Source of the DNA: Methanoculleus sp. MH98A
Lineage (GTDB): Archaea; Halobacteriota; Methanomicrobia; Methanomicrobiales; Methanoculleaceae
Direction: 5' to 3'
Length of the DNA stretch: 64,000 nt
NCBI RefSeq assembly: GCF_000691865.1
Contig: NZ_JMIO01000002.1
Coordinates: forward strand, 1 to 64,000
Shown: positions 55,005 to 63,821 of the stretch, one piece after another
Position numbering within the stretch: the stretch's first letter is position 1
Layout of the letters: each line of letters starts with the position of its first letter
Position numbers and translations under genes: made by a program
The notes under the pieces: model-generated
Database searches by the model: none
Seen by the model: only the letters and a program-made list of their open reading frames with translations
What the model was told of the DNA's origin: nothing

Positions 55005-56375
55005 ATGGAGCGGGAGTACGACGTCGTCGTTATCGGAACGGGGAACGCCGGTTCCGACATCGCCTGGCACTGCAGGAAGGCCGGGATGCAGGTAGCGATC
55101 GTTGATTCCCGGGACTACGGGGGGACGTGCGCCCTGTGGGGCTGTGTCCCCAAAAAGGTGCTCGCCGGTGCCGCAGAGGTGGTTTCCCGTGCCCATGACC
55201 AGCTGGGGAACGGTATTCGGGGAGCGATCGCGATCGACTGGCCGGAACTGATCGCCTTTGAGAGGACCTTCACCGATCCCGTTCCCCGGCAAAAGGAGGA
55301 GCGCTTCCGGGGGGCGGGGATCCATACCTACCACGGGCTTGCCCGCTTTACCGGGCCGGATAGGGTGGCGGTCGCCGCCGATACGCTCACGGGCCGGTAC
55401 ATCGTGATCGCCGCCGGTGCGCACCCCCGCCCCTTAAACGTCCCGGGCGAGGACCTGATGACCTCAAGCGACGACTTCTTCTACCTTGAAGCGCTCCCGG
55501 AACGGATCGTATTCGTCGGCGGGGGCTACATCTCGTTTGAATTCGCCCACATCGCCGCCGCTGCCGGGTCGGCGGTGACCATCCTCCAGCGGAGCGGGCA
55601 GGTGCTCAAAGAGTTCGATCCCGATATCGTCGACCGGCTGCTGCTGGCGTCGGGGGAGGCGGGGATCGACGTGCAGATGAACATGCCGCTCGTCTCGGTC
55701 GAGAAGAACGCCGCCGATCTGCGCGTACGGGCCGGAAGGGACGGAGAGGAGAAGACCTTTGGTGCCGATATGGTCGTCCACGGCGCAGGCAGGGTATCGG
55801 CGGTCGAGGAACTCGATCCTGCCGCGGGGAACGTCGAGACCGACCGCCGCGGGATCGTGGTCGACGAACACCTCCGGAGCGTCTCGAATCCCGCGGTCTA
55901 CGTTGCCGGGGACGCGAACCCGCAGAGCCCGCAGCTGACCCCGGTGGCGGTGAGGGACGCCCACATCGTCGTCGACAACATCCTGGGCAGCGATGCCCGC
56001 GTTGCGGACTACTCCGTCGTCCCGAGCGCCGTCTTCACGAACCCGCCCATCGCCTCCGTCGGGCTCACGGAAGAAGCGGCGAAGGAGAAGGGAATCCCCT
56101 ACGTCGCCAACGCCGGCGACCTCTCCGGGCGGTTCACGAACCGGAGCATTGGGCAGAGGCACGCCGGCTACAAACTCCTGGTCGACGAGGATTCCCGCCG
56201 GATCCTCGGCGCCCACCTCATCGGGCCCCACGTCGAGGAGGTGATCAACATCTTCGCCCTCGCGATCAAACACGGTCTGACGGTGGACGACCTCACGCTG
56301 GACGCGATCCCGTGGGCCTACCCGAGCAACACCTACGACATCATCCACATGGTGTATCCGCTGGTGAGGAAGTGA
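55005..56375 (+). CDS. FAD/NAD(P) disulfide-reductase-family oxidoreductase
   Basis: The 456-residue protein belongs to class I pyridine nucleotide-disulfide oxidoreductases. It has an N-terminal FAD-binding GTGNAGSD (residues 12-19), the redox-active pair in GGTCALWGCVPKK (C-x4-C, near residue 43), the NAD(P)-binding GGGYISFEFAH near residue 177, and FAD-binding VYVAGDAN. At the C-terminus, where dihydrolipoamide dehydrogenases carry a His-Glu catalytic pair, this protein reads IPWAYPSNTYD without that His. It therefore probably does not act on lipoamide by the usual route. Substrate unknown. I chose the ATG at 55005 because the TATA-like CTTTATG (54970-54976) overlaps the earlier ATG. Confidence 0.88.
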   Translation: MEREYDVVVIGTGNAGSDIAWHCRKAGMQVAIVDSRDYGGTCALWGCVPKKVLAGAAEVVSRAHDQLGNGIRGAIAIDWPELIAFERTFTDPVPRQKEERFRGAGIHTYHGLARFTGPDRVAVAADTLTGRYIVIAAGAHPRPLNVPGEDLMTSSDDFFYLEALPERIVFVGGGYISFEFAHIAAAAGSAVTILQRSGQVLKEFDPDIVDRLLLASGEAGIDVQMNMPLVSVEKNAADLRVRAGRDGEEKTFGADMVVHGAGRVSAVEELDPAAGNVETDRRGIVVDEHLRSVSNPAVYVAGDANPQSPQLTPVAVRDAHIVVDNILGSDARVADYSVVPSAVFTNPPIASVGLTEEAAKEKGIPYVANAGDLSGRFTNRSIGQRHAGYKLLVDEDSRRILGAHLIGPHVEEVINIFALAIKHGLTVDDLTLDAIPWAYPSNTYDIIHMVYPLVRK

Positions 56376-56939
56376 AAGGAGTAAAATTAACCGGAAGGCA
56401 ATGTTATTCCGACTGGTTAGAGTCTCGTAGGGGTGTGGTAGGCACCCTATTTTAGAAAGAAACGGTTTTTTCACTTCTTGACGTGTGTTGGGTGCGATTG
56501 TGACTGCCGGAACAACCGAGACCATGAGCGAATCTGGTACACTGGACCGGGGGGATATCGCCACGCACTGCCCCCGCCCCTAAGGGGCGGGGGAGGAGGC
56601 CGGAGGCCGGGCGGGGTGGGGTCACAGGTAGAACCTTACGGGGTAGAGACAGGGGAGGGGGCCAGCCCCCTCCCCGTCGCCCCTCCCCCAGACGCGATAT
56701 CCACTGGAAAGCCGTGGCCGGCATATGTGCTGGTGGAGTTCACGAATCCTCAGGTACAAGAAACAGAATGCGACCGTGCATCATCATCCCTTTCGGAGAG
56801 CCATAACTCCGAACCGTCCCGTGTATCGATCCTAAACTACTACCTACACCTCAGGCGCTCGAACGGCCACTGAGCGCGAACCAAAAAAGTTCTCAAAAAG
56901 GGGCTCCACCGGGGTGCCCCTGCACCCCGCCCCCATGCT
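56376..56939. other. Intergenic region with strong GC hairpins; possible decayed gene
   Basis: About 560 bases have no supported gene. CCCCCGCCCC-taa-GGGGCGGGGG (56571-56593) is a perfect 10-bp hairpin, and GGGGAGGGGG-ccag-CCCCCTCCCC (56653-56676) is another. A plus-strand frame from 56478 contains CVGCDCDCRNNRDHERIW, faintly like the zinc end of a TnpB-type protein, but nothing else supports that. Near 56883-56899 two A runs (T runs on the minus strand) probably form the terminator of the ech operon. Confidence 0.5.
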
Positions 56940-57353
56940 TCACGCGCTCTCGCCGACGCCTTCTTCCTTTGTGCTCTCTTCGGCCGGTTTCTTCGCGGGC
57001 CTCTCGGGCTTCACGTAGGTGATGGTGTAGCGCTCCACCACGTGCTCCGTCACCGGAGGGTGGTAACTCTGCTCCATCGTGAGGCTCCCGAACGGGCAGC
57101 CCTCGACGCAGTCGCCGCAGGCGATGCACCGCATGCGGTCGATCTCCCAGACCTTCGCCTCCTTGTCGAGACGGATCGCTTCGCACGGGCACCGTTTCAC
57201 GCAGAGGCTGCAGGAGCGGCAGCTGGACGGATCGAAGACGATGTGGCCCCGGGTGAGGGAGCAGCTCCGTGCCGGCACCGCCGGGTACTGCCGGGTGGCC
57301 GGACCGCCTGCAAGGTTCCGGAGAACCGTCTTTGTCATCTGAAAAATTCCCAT
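56940..57353 (-). CDS. echF: Ech-type hydrogenase ferredoxin subunit (NuoI-like)
   Basis: The 137-residue protein has two [4Fe-4S] motifs, CRSCSLCVKRCP near residue 45 and CIACGDCVEGCP near residue 76, the NuoI/EchF pattern. It links external ferredoxin to the small subunit in the energy-converting hydrogenase. The C-terminus is a charged tail. The ATG at 57353 follows the echE stop by seven bases with AGGTGAAG upstream. It is the last gene of echABCDEF; T tracts lie beyond the stop. Confidence 0.92.
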   Translation of the reverse strand: MGIFQMTKTVLRNLAGGPATRQYPAVPARSCSLTRGHIVFDPSSCRSCSLCVKRCPCEAIRLDKEAKVWEIDRMRCIACGDCVEGCPFGSLTMEQSYHPPVTEHVVERYTITYVKPERPAKKPAEESTKEEGVGESA

Positions 57354-57360
57354 TTCGTCT

Positions 57361-58440
57361 TCACCTCTCCATGCAGCCGATGCAGGGGTCGATCGAGAGG
57401 ACGACGATCGGGACATCCGCGAGCTGGATGCCCGGGAGCATCTTCACGAGCGGCGGGATGTTCGCGAGCGTCGGCGTCCTGATACGGGCCCGGGCAAGGT
57501 GCTTGCTCCCGTCGCCCTTGAGGTAGTGGATGACCTCGCCCCGGGGCTGCTCCGCGCGGGAGAAGTACTCGCCGTCGGGCGTCCCCTTGACCTTCACGTC
57601 GATGGGTCCTTCGGGCATCTCCTCGATCGCCCGCCGGATCAGGTCGATGGACGCGTAAACCTCCTTGACCCGAACAGCGCACCGGGCGTAGCAGTCGCCG
57701 GTGGTCTCGACGACCGGCTTGAAGCCGAGATCCCCGTAGGCCGCATAGCCGGTCTCGCGGTGGTCCATCGCGACCCCGCTCCCCCTGGCGGTCGGCCCCG
57801 CCGCCCCCAGGTCGTAGGCCTCGTCCTTTGAGATGACCCCGAGTCCCTTGAGACGGTACTTCACCGTATCGTCGTTTAAGAAGACGTCGCCGAGACCCCG
57901 GCACTGCTGATCGAAGAGATCGAGCGACCGGTGGATCTCGTCGAGTTTCTCCTGCCCGATGTCGCGCCTGACCCCGCCGACCTTGCAGGAGCCCTGAATG
58001 ACCCTCCCGCCGGTGGTGTCCTCGAGCACGTCGAGCACGCTCTCCCGGAGCTGCCAGGACCGCATGAAGAGGTTCTCAAAGCCCATCCCGTCGGCAAAGA
58101 GCCCGAGCCAGAGGAGGTGCGAGTGAATACGCGAGTACTCGGACCAGATCGTCCGGAGGTAGCGTGCCCGGTCCGGAACCTCGATTTTCATGATATGCTC
58201 GACGCCCTGGCAGTAGCAGAGCGCGTGGATGAAACTGCAGATCCCGCAGATCCGTTCCGCCACATAGACATACTCGGTATACTCGCGTTTCTGCACGAGC
58301 TGCTCAAGTCCCCGGTGGATGTAGCCGATCGAGGGGATCGCGTCCACCACGTTCTCGTCCTCGAGGACGAGGTCGATATGGATCGGCTCCGGCAGCACCG
58401 GGTGCTGCGGCCCGAACGGCACGATTATACGTTCTGGCAT
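57361..58440 (-). CDS. echE: Ech-type hydrogenase large subunit (NuoD-like, NiFe site)
   Basis: The 359-residue protein carries both pairs of Ni-Fe cysteine ligands: RICGICS (about residues 63-69) and the C-terminal DPCIGC. It ends three residues after the second pair, so no long peptide remains for maturation cleavage. The family signature HIDLVLEDENVVDAIPSIGYIHRGLEQL is complete. With EchC it makes the catalytic centre on the cytoplasmic side of the membrane. The start overlaps the end of echD by 16 bases. Confidence 0.95.
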   Translation of the reverse strand: MPERIIVPFGPQHPVLPEPIHIDLVLEDENVVDAIPSIGYIHRGLEQLVQKREYTEYVYVAERICGICSFIHALCYCQGVEHIMKIEVPDRARYLRTIWSEYSRIHSHLLWLGLFADGMGFENLFMRSWQLRESVLDVLEDTTGGRVIQGSCKVGGVRRDIGQEKLDEIHRSLDLFDQQCRGLGDVFLNDDTVKYRLKGLGVISKDEAYDLGAAGPTARGSGVAMDHRETGYAAYGDLGFKPVVETTGDCYARCAVRVKEVYASIDLIRRAIEEMPEGPIDVKVKGTPDGEYFSRAEQPRGEVIHYLKGDGSKHLARARIRTPTLANIPPLVKMLPGIQLADVPIVVLSIDPCIGCMER

Positions 58441-58805
58441 CGGTCGCCCCTCCTTCTCGTGACGCTGAGCGGATATTTTTCGTCCGTCCTGATGAACGTT
58501 CCTTTAAAGTCGATGTTAATCCCGGTTACCGGGACCCCGAAAGAGTCGTGCATCTCGTTTTCGTAGACGAACGCTCCCCAGTAGATCCCGGAGATGCTCG
58601 GAACCTCCGTCTCCGGCCCGATAGTCAGGCGGAGGTTTTTGAACTGGTAGTCTTTATCGAACGAGTAGTTGATCTCGTAAGATCCGTCGAGATCCGTGCA
58701 CCCGATCTGGACGAGGCGGTATCCCCCGGCGTGAAGTGCCTCGATCTCCTGCAGGAGATTCTCCAGCGCGACGTCGGTGGTCGTTTGCTCCTCTTTAACT
58801 GTCAT
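58425..58805 (-). CDS. echD: Ech-type hydrogenase subunit D (NuoC-like)
   Basis: The 126-residue protein matches the NuoC-like subunit of energy-converting hydrogenases. A characteristic segment is VPSISGIYWGAFVYENEMHDSFGVPVTGINIDFKG, which holds the conserved E-x2-DxFG-like pattern. It is a structural part of the peripheral arm. The ATG overlaps the stop of echC and its end overlaps the start of echE, so the operon is tightly coupled. Confidence 0.92.
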   Translation of the reverse strand: MTVKEEQTTTDVALENLLQEIEALHAGGYRLVQIGCTDLDGSYEINYSFDKDYQFKNLRLTIGPETEVPSISGIYWGAFVYENEMHDSFGVPVTGINIDFKGTFIRTDEKYPLSVTRRRGDRCQNV

Positions 58806-59293
58806 GTACTCTCACCTGCCTGTTCCTCATGCCGCGCTTCTTCTTTTGTCTGCGCCGCCCCGGCCATCTTCGCCCGTTTCTCTTCGAGGATCGAAAGCGC
58901 TGTTACGACACCGTCGATGATCTGCTCCGGCCTTGCCGCGCATCCCGGGACATAGACGTCGACGGGGATAACTTTGTCGATGCCGCCAACGATATTGTAG
59001 CATTCCCGGAATATGCCGCCGGTTGCGGCGCAGACGCCGACCGCAATGACAACTTTCGGCTCCGGCATCTGCTCGTAGATGTTTTTGACCACCTCCCGGT
59101 TCTGCGTGTTGATTCCGCCGGTGATCAGCAGGACGTCAGCATGCTTCGGGTTCCCGGTGTTGATCATGCCGAACCGCTCCACATCGTAGAGCGGGGTGAG
59201 GCACGCAAGCACCTCGATGTCGCACCCGTTGCAGCTGGACCCATCGTAGTGAAGGATCCAGGGTGACCGCTTCAGGAATGCCATGGTACTCAT
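58802..59293 (-). CDS. echC: Ech-type hydrogenase small subunit (NuoB-like)
   Basis: The 163-residue protein carries the proximal [4Fe-4S] cluster: SSCNGCDIEV near residue 20, GVCAATGGI and VYVPGCAARPEQI. It passes electrons between the EchF clusters and the Ni-Fe site in EchE. I chose the ATG at 59293, which overlaps the echB stop and has GGAGGTG just upstream; ATG 59284 is a nearby alternative. The C-terminus is a charged tail of about 30 residues. Confidence 0.94.
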   Translation of the reverse strand: MSTMAFLKRSPWILHYDGSSCNGCDIEVLACLTPLYDVERFGMINTGNPKHADVLLITGGINTQNREVVKNIYEQMPEPKVVIAVGVCAATGGIFRECYNIVGGIDKVIPVDVYVPGCAARPEQIIDGVVTALSILEEKRAKMAGAAQTKEEARHEEQAGEST

Positions 59294-60168
59294 GCACCTC
59301 CAGTCATCATATAGGCGAGGATATAGGCGAGGATCGCCAGGTTCACGATGCCGAGTACCGCCGCAAGCCAGCCGCTCTTCAGCGCCGCCTGCCACCGAAC
59401 CCGCGCAGTGGCGTTGTCGATGAAGATCTCGGCGAGATACGTGACCGCGACCGCGACGATCCCGATCACGGGGTTCCAGGCAAAGAAGAGGTAGACGAAC
59501 CCGAGGAGGAAGATGTTCTCGTACCAGTGGGCGATCTCGACCTGGGCGAGCGTCGATCCCGAGAACTCCGTCGTGATACCCTTGACGATCTCCTGGTGCG
59601 CGTGGTGCGACGTCGAGATGTCGAAAGGAGATTTCCGAAGCTTGATCGTGAGAATGGTCACGAAGCCCAGGAAGACGCCGGGGAGGTAGAGGATGGCCGG
59701 TATGGTCGAGACGGCGATCTCGGCGACGTAGAAACTGTTCGTGACCATGTAGAGTCCGACGGCCGCGAGGATGATCATCGGTTCATATGCCATCAACTGG
59801 ATCAGTTCGCGCTCGGCCCCGATGTGGCTGTAGGGGGAGTGGGCCGCATAGGCCCCGAGCACCAGGAAGACGTGAGCGAGCGTGAAGGCGAAGATGATCA
59901 GCAACAGGTCCCCTCCCGCGAAGAAGAGCGCGCCGGAGAGGGCGATGAAGATCAGGTAGGCAAGGACGTAGAAGTTCTGCGCCGTCGTGACGACGACGCT
60001 CTCCTTCTCGAAGAGTTTGCCGACGTCGTAGAAGGGCTGCAGGAGCGGCGGCCCGACCCTCCCCTGCATCCGCGCGGTGATCCTTCGGTCGATTCCCGCG
60101 ATGAGGCCGCCGGCGATGGGCGCGAGGACGAGGAAGAGAACCGCCCCGATGAGCCAGGTCCAGGTCAT
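59290..60168 (-). CDS. echB: Ech-type hydrogenase membrane subunit (NuoH-like)
   Basis: The 292-residue protein has about eight transmembrane segments and the NuoH/HyfC motifs: GRVGPPLLQPFYDVGKLFEKE near residue 43 and LRKSPFDISTSHHAHQEIVKG near residue 185, which contact the catalytic arm. It anchors the complex and is part of the ion path. The ATG at 60168 overlaps the final stop of echA (ATGA). Confidence 0.95.
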   Translation of the reverse strand: MTWTWLIGAVLFLVLAPIAGGLIAGIDRRITARMQGRVGPPLLQPFYDVGKLFEKESVVVTTAQNFYVLAYLIFIALSGALFFAGGDLLLIIFAFTLAHVFLVLGAYAAHSPYSHIGAERELIQLMAYEPMIILAAVGLYMVTNSFYVAEIAVSTIPAILYLPGVFLGFVTILTIKLRKSPFDISTSHHAHQEIVKGITTEFSGSTLAQVEIAHWYENIFLLGFVYLFFAWNPVIGIVAVAVTYLAEIFIDNATARVRWQAALKSGWLAAVLGIVNLAILAYILAYMMTGGA

Positions 60169-62074
60169 AGCGCCACCCCCGCGAGAGCCCACGATACAAG
60201 GATCAGGACGGTACAGATCACTGCCCCCGGAAGGAAGAGTTTTGCCTCGCCGAAGTACTCGGTGAGGTAGTAGTTCCGGGTCTGTGCCTCCCGTGTCAGG
60301 CCGAGCGACCCGGCGAAGTGCAGATCCGGCGTCGCCGGCCTCCCGCCCATGTAGGCCGGGAGGTGCTTTGCGCTCCTCCTGAAGAGGAGGAACGAGATCG
60401 GGAGGACGAGGAGCAGAGTCATCATCAGGAGCATGATGGCGACGTTCGCCTGCGCCATGAGCGCCGTAACCCCGTAGATGGCAAGGACGTACGGTTCGAT
60501 CAGCGTCGAGGAGATGACCGGGAAGAGGAGAACGGCCGCTATCACGAGGCCGGTGATGATGTAGAGGGGGCCCAGGGTTCTTCGAAGAACCCTTTCTCGA
60601 CCTTTTCCTGGTTCCTGGTGACCGCGATGAGTTTGCCCATCCATTTCGCCCAGAAAAAGACCGTGATGGCGCTTCCGTAGGCGAGGAGCGCGATGAAGAT
60701 CAGGCCGAAGGGAGCCTGGACCTGGACGAACGCCTCGATCGCCGCCCACTTGGAGATCAGCATGCCGAAGGGTGCAAGGAACATGCCGGCGATCCCGATG
60801 AACATCATCACCGCCATCCTGGGCATCCGGACGATCAGGCCTTCCATATCCTCGATGTCCCGGCTCCCGACCTGGTGCTCGATTGCCCCGGTCCCGAGGA
60901 AGAGGAGCGCCTTCGCGACGGCGTGGAAGATGATCAGGAGGATTGCGGCCCAGACGAGCATGTAGGTTCCGACACCCGCACAGGCGGCTATCAGGCCGAG
61001 GTTTGCGATCGTCGAGTAGGCGAGAACCAGTTTTGCGTTGTTCTGCGATATCGCGATCGCGGATGCGACGACGAAGGTCACGGCGCCGACGAGGCCGATG
61101 GAGAACCCGGCAAGCGTCCCGGCAAAGACCGGCGAGAACCTGACCAGGATGTAGACGCCGGCCTTGACCATGGTGCTCGAGTGGAGCAGCGCCGAGACCG
61201 GGGTCGGGGCCACCATCGCCCCGAGAAGCCAGGAGGAGAAGGGCATCAGCGCGGCCTTCGTTATCCCGGCAAACCCGATCAGAGCGGCCGGAAGCAGGAT
61301 GATGGCCGCGTCGCCGGAGGCGAGCACCCGGGCGAGATCGATGCCGCCGCTCGTCGCCTCGGTTGCGGCGAGGATGATGAGCGCGACGACGAACGCGACC
61401 CCGCCGAGAAGGTTCATCACCAGTGCGCGGAAGGCGTTATTCGTCGCTTCTTCGGTCTCCGAGTATCCGATCAGCAGGAACGATGTGATTGTGGTGATCT
61501 CCCAGAAGAAGAAGAGCCACATGAGGTTGTTGGAGAAGACCAGGCCGAACATCGCGGCGAGGAAGATGAAGGTAACGAAGAAGAACATCTTCTGCCGGTC
61601 ACGCACCTCCGGGTGGTGGTGGTGGTAGGTCTCCATGTACCTGACCGCGTATACGGCTATGAGGCACCCGATGAGCCCCACGATCAGGGCCATGATGATG
61701 GAGAACTGGTCGATGAAGAGGTTGTTGACCGCATGAAGGCTCCCCGAGTACGTGGCCTCGAGGTATACCACCAGCGCCGCCTGGATGACGGCCAGCACGA
61801 TTGCCAGGTAGTTCCTGAACTTAGCGCCCATGTAGATGATGAAGAGCGCGAGCCCCATCTCGATGGCCACCATGGCGAGGCTGACCGTCTCCGACGGCGC
61901 GGCGAAATAGACCGCGCCCTCGAGCGCATACCGCATAAGCAGGTATATCGAAGCCCCTCCGATAGCAAGAGCCGAGAGGGCGACCACCGCGTAGCGAAGT
62001 GTCGTCCGTTTCACGAACAATAAAAGGCACGCGACGAGGATGGGGAATAATATTAGGAAGAGCAGCGTCTGCAC
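60165..62074 (-). pseudogene. echA: Ech-type hydrogenase antiporter-like subunit (NuoL-like), frame-shifted
   Basis: The first frame (GTG 62074 to 60542) encodes about 500 residues of a NuoL/MrpA-like ion-translocating subunit with many transmembrane segments and the conserved STMVKAGVYILVR and HAVAKALLFLGTGAIE motifs. The remaining 130 residues (LYIITGLVIAAVLLF... to ALAGVAL) lie in another frame ending at 60165, where they overlap the echB start exactly as expected for the real gene end. The shift is at about 60574-60600, directly beside a perfect 20-bp palindrome; one added C in the CCC following it restores the frame. All other ech genes are intact, so I suspect a sequencing error, but a programmed event is not excluded. 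Confidence 0.88.
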
Positions 62075-62108
62075 TATTGTTCCTCGTAGGGTACCTATGC
62101 CCTACCTG

Positions 62109-62118
62109 CATAATTAAT
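62109..62118 (-). promoter_or_regulatory. TATA box of the ech operon
   Basis: On the minus strand GATTAATTATGC lies about 40 bases before the echA GTG. The predicted start near 62085 gives a leader of about ten bases, which includes part of the GAGGA ribosome-binding site. Confidence 0.5.
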
Positions 62119-62250
62119 CATTCCAAACGAACACCCGGGACATCGGCCGGTGCATGCCCGCTGCCGCTATGCCGGGGACGGGGATGCGATGAGATCCCCG
62201 GGAATCATGCTCGAAAATCAGGGCTCGCCGCTACTCCGGTTCGCACGGTA

Positions 62251-62592
62251 TCACGCCCCGAACGCCCCCTCCGTGCTGGCATCGTCCCGGTAGCGCGGGA
62301 TGAAGTGGATGTGGACGTGCATGACGATCTGCCCCGCGGCCTCCCCGACGTTGACGCCGATGTTGTAGCCGTCGGGGTGGCGGTCGCGGTCGGTGATCTC
62401 CCTGCAGTCGTCGATGAGCCGGGCGAGGGCCGTCCTCTCTTCACCGGTCGTATCGAAGTAACTCCCGACATGGCGGAACGGAATCACGAGCAGGTGGCCG
62501 GGGCTGACCGGGTGGATGTCGTAGCGGGCGTAGCAGAGGTCGTTTGCGACGACGATATCTTCCGGGGCCGGATTGCAGAACGGGCATGGCAT
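62251..62592 (-). CDS. HIT-family nucleotide hydrolase
   Basis: The 113-residue protein has the histidine triad HVHIHFIPR near residue 98 and a zinc-binding N-terminal CPFC motif. HIT proteins hydrolyse nucleotide phosphoramidates or dinucleotide polyphosphates. The ATG at 62592 (MPCPFC) was chosen because it starts the zinc motif. It lies 49 bases downstream of the DUF362 gene on the same strand and upstream of the ech operon, from which it is separated by about 175 bases containing the ech promoter. Confidence 0.92.
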   Translation of the reverse strand: MPCPFCNPAPEDIVVANDLCYARYDIHPVSPGHLLVIPFRHVGSYFDTTGEERTALARLIDDCREITDRDRHPDGYNIGVNVGEAAGQIVMHVHIHFIPRYRDDASTEGAFGA

Positions 62593-62641
62593 GGCCCCCG
62601 CTCTCTCCCCGTTCCCACATGAGTGTTTTGGTCGATCTCCC

Positions 62642-63820
62642 TCATCCGAGCAGGCGGGCGAGGAGTTTCCCGGTGAGGCCCCGGGAGAGGGCGATGGCGT
62701 GCTCGGTGCACATCTCGTGGCAGCAGTAGCACCGGATGCACCGCGAAAGATCGATCGTCGCTTTGCCTTCCGTGACGGCGATCGCATGCACGGGGCAGAT
62801 CCGCTCGCATTTCCCACAGCCGATGCACGAAGAAGCGATCACGCCGGGCCGGGGAGCGTAGGTTCTCCCGAACCGCTGGACGACGGCGAGGACGACCCGC
62901 CGCCAGACGCCCGCCCGGCCCCCCGTGTAGGTCGAGGGTTTTTGGAAGTCCGGGACCGTGAACTCCGCCGGGTCGTCGCCGACCGTCCTGACTCCCTCAG
63001 GGTCGAACAGCCCGCGCTCGGCCGCGCTTCTCGTGCTCCCGATCTCGAGCGGGTCCATGCCGATGAGCCGCGCGAGAACGGTGTCCACGGCCGCGTAATT
63101 GCTCCCGGCAAGGATGACCCCGATCGTTCGCGGGCTGCCTGCCTGGGGGCCGTCCCCTTCCATCCCTATAATCGCATCCACGATCTGGAGCCGGGGTTTC
63201 ATGCACTCGTTGAGGTCGGCGAGCATTCGGCCGAAGGCGTACTCGTCCTGGAACCGGAAGTGGAAGACCGGTTTTTCGAGCCCCGGGATGAGTCCGAAGA
63301 GGTTCTTTGCGGCGCCGGTCATCCGCGTCCACATGTGGGTCTTGGATTTCGAGACGACCACGATCGCGTCGGCCTCTACGGCCGGGGTGATGATGGAGAA
63401 CTGCTTCATCACCTCGCCTTCCGGGAACGCCACGATCTGCGAGCCGATATCGTAGTTCAGGGCGGTGCCGGTCTTTTCGGCCACCGCGGCAAACCCCGAC
63501 CGCGCGTATGCCCGCCGCAGGTTCGCCTCGCTGTAGATGATCCCGGCGCCGGGGCTGTCGCCGATGACGACCCGGCACCCGTGCTCCGTAAGAAGCCGTG
63601 CGACGGCGGCGACGACCGCCGGGTGGGTGGTGACGCACCGTTCCGGCGCCTGCCCCTGCAGGAGGTTCGGTTTGAGGAGGACGTTCTCTCCCGGCGAGAT
63701 AAACCTCCCGATGCCGCCGACTAGGTCGACCGCACGGCGGACGGCCGCATCGACCTTCTCCGGCGCGTAATCGTCGCACCGGGCGACCGCGACCGTCGCG
63801 TCCCGGCCGGCCGGCTGCAC
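62642..63820 (-). CDS. DUF362 protein with C-terminal double [4Fe-4S] ferredoxin domain
   Basis: The 392-residue protein has an N-terminal DUF362 domain (VLLKPNLLQG, TTHPAVVAAVARLLTEHGCRVVIGDSPG, VVSKSKTHMWTRMTGAAKNLFG) and a C-terminal ferredoxin-like part with CIGCGKCERICP and CIRCYCCHEMCT. DUF362 proteins are uncharacterised iron-sulfur proteins common in methanogens. Translation starts at GTG 63820, six bases after GGAGG. Its start lies one base after the stop of the partial dsRBD gene upstream, so these two are coupled. Confidence 0.92.
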   Translation of the reverse strand: MQPAGRDATVAVARCDDYAPEKVDAAVRRAVDLVGGIGRFISPGENVLLKPNLLQGQAPERCVTTHPAVVAAVARLLTEHGCRVVIGDSPGAGIIYSEANLRRAYARSGFAAVAEKTGTALNYDIGSQIVAFPEGEVMKQFSIITPAVEADAIVVVSKSKTHMWTRMTGAAKNLFGLIPGLEKPVFHFRFQDEYAFGRMLADLNECMKPRLQIVDAIIGMEGDGPQAGSPRTIGVILAGSNYAAVDTVLARLIGMDPLEIGSTRSAAERGLFDPEGVRTVGDDPAEFTVPDFQKPSTYTGGRAGVWRRVVLAVVQRFGRTYAPRPGVIASSCIGCGKCERICPVHAIAVTEGKATIDLSRCIRCYCCHEMCTEHAIALSRGLTGKLLARLLG

Positions 63821-63821
63821 T

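Noticed and set aside
59263-60270. Plus-strand ORF opposite echB
   Set aside because: It is a charged, low-complexity shadow of a membrane protein gene (long Asp/Glu/Arg runs).
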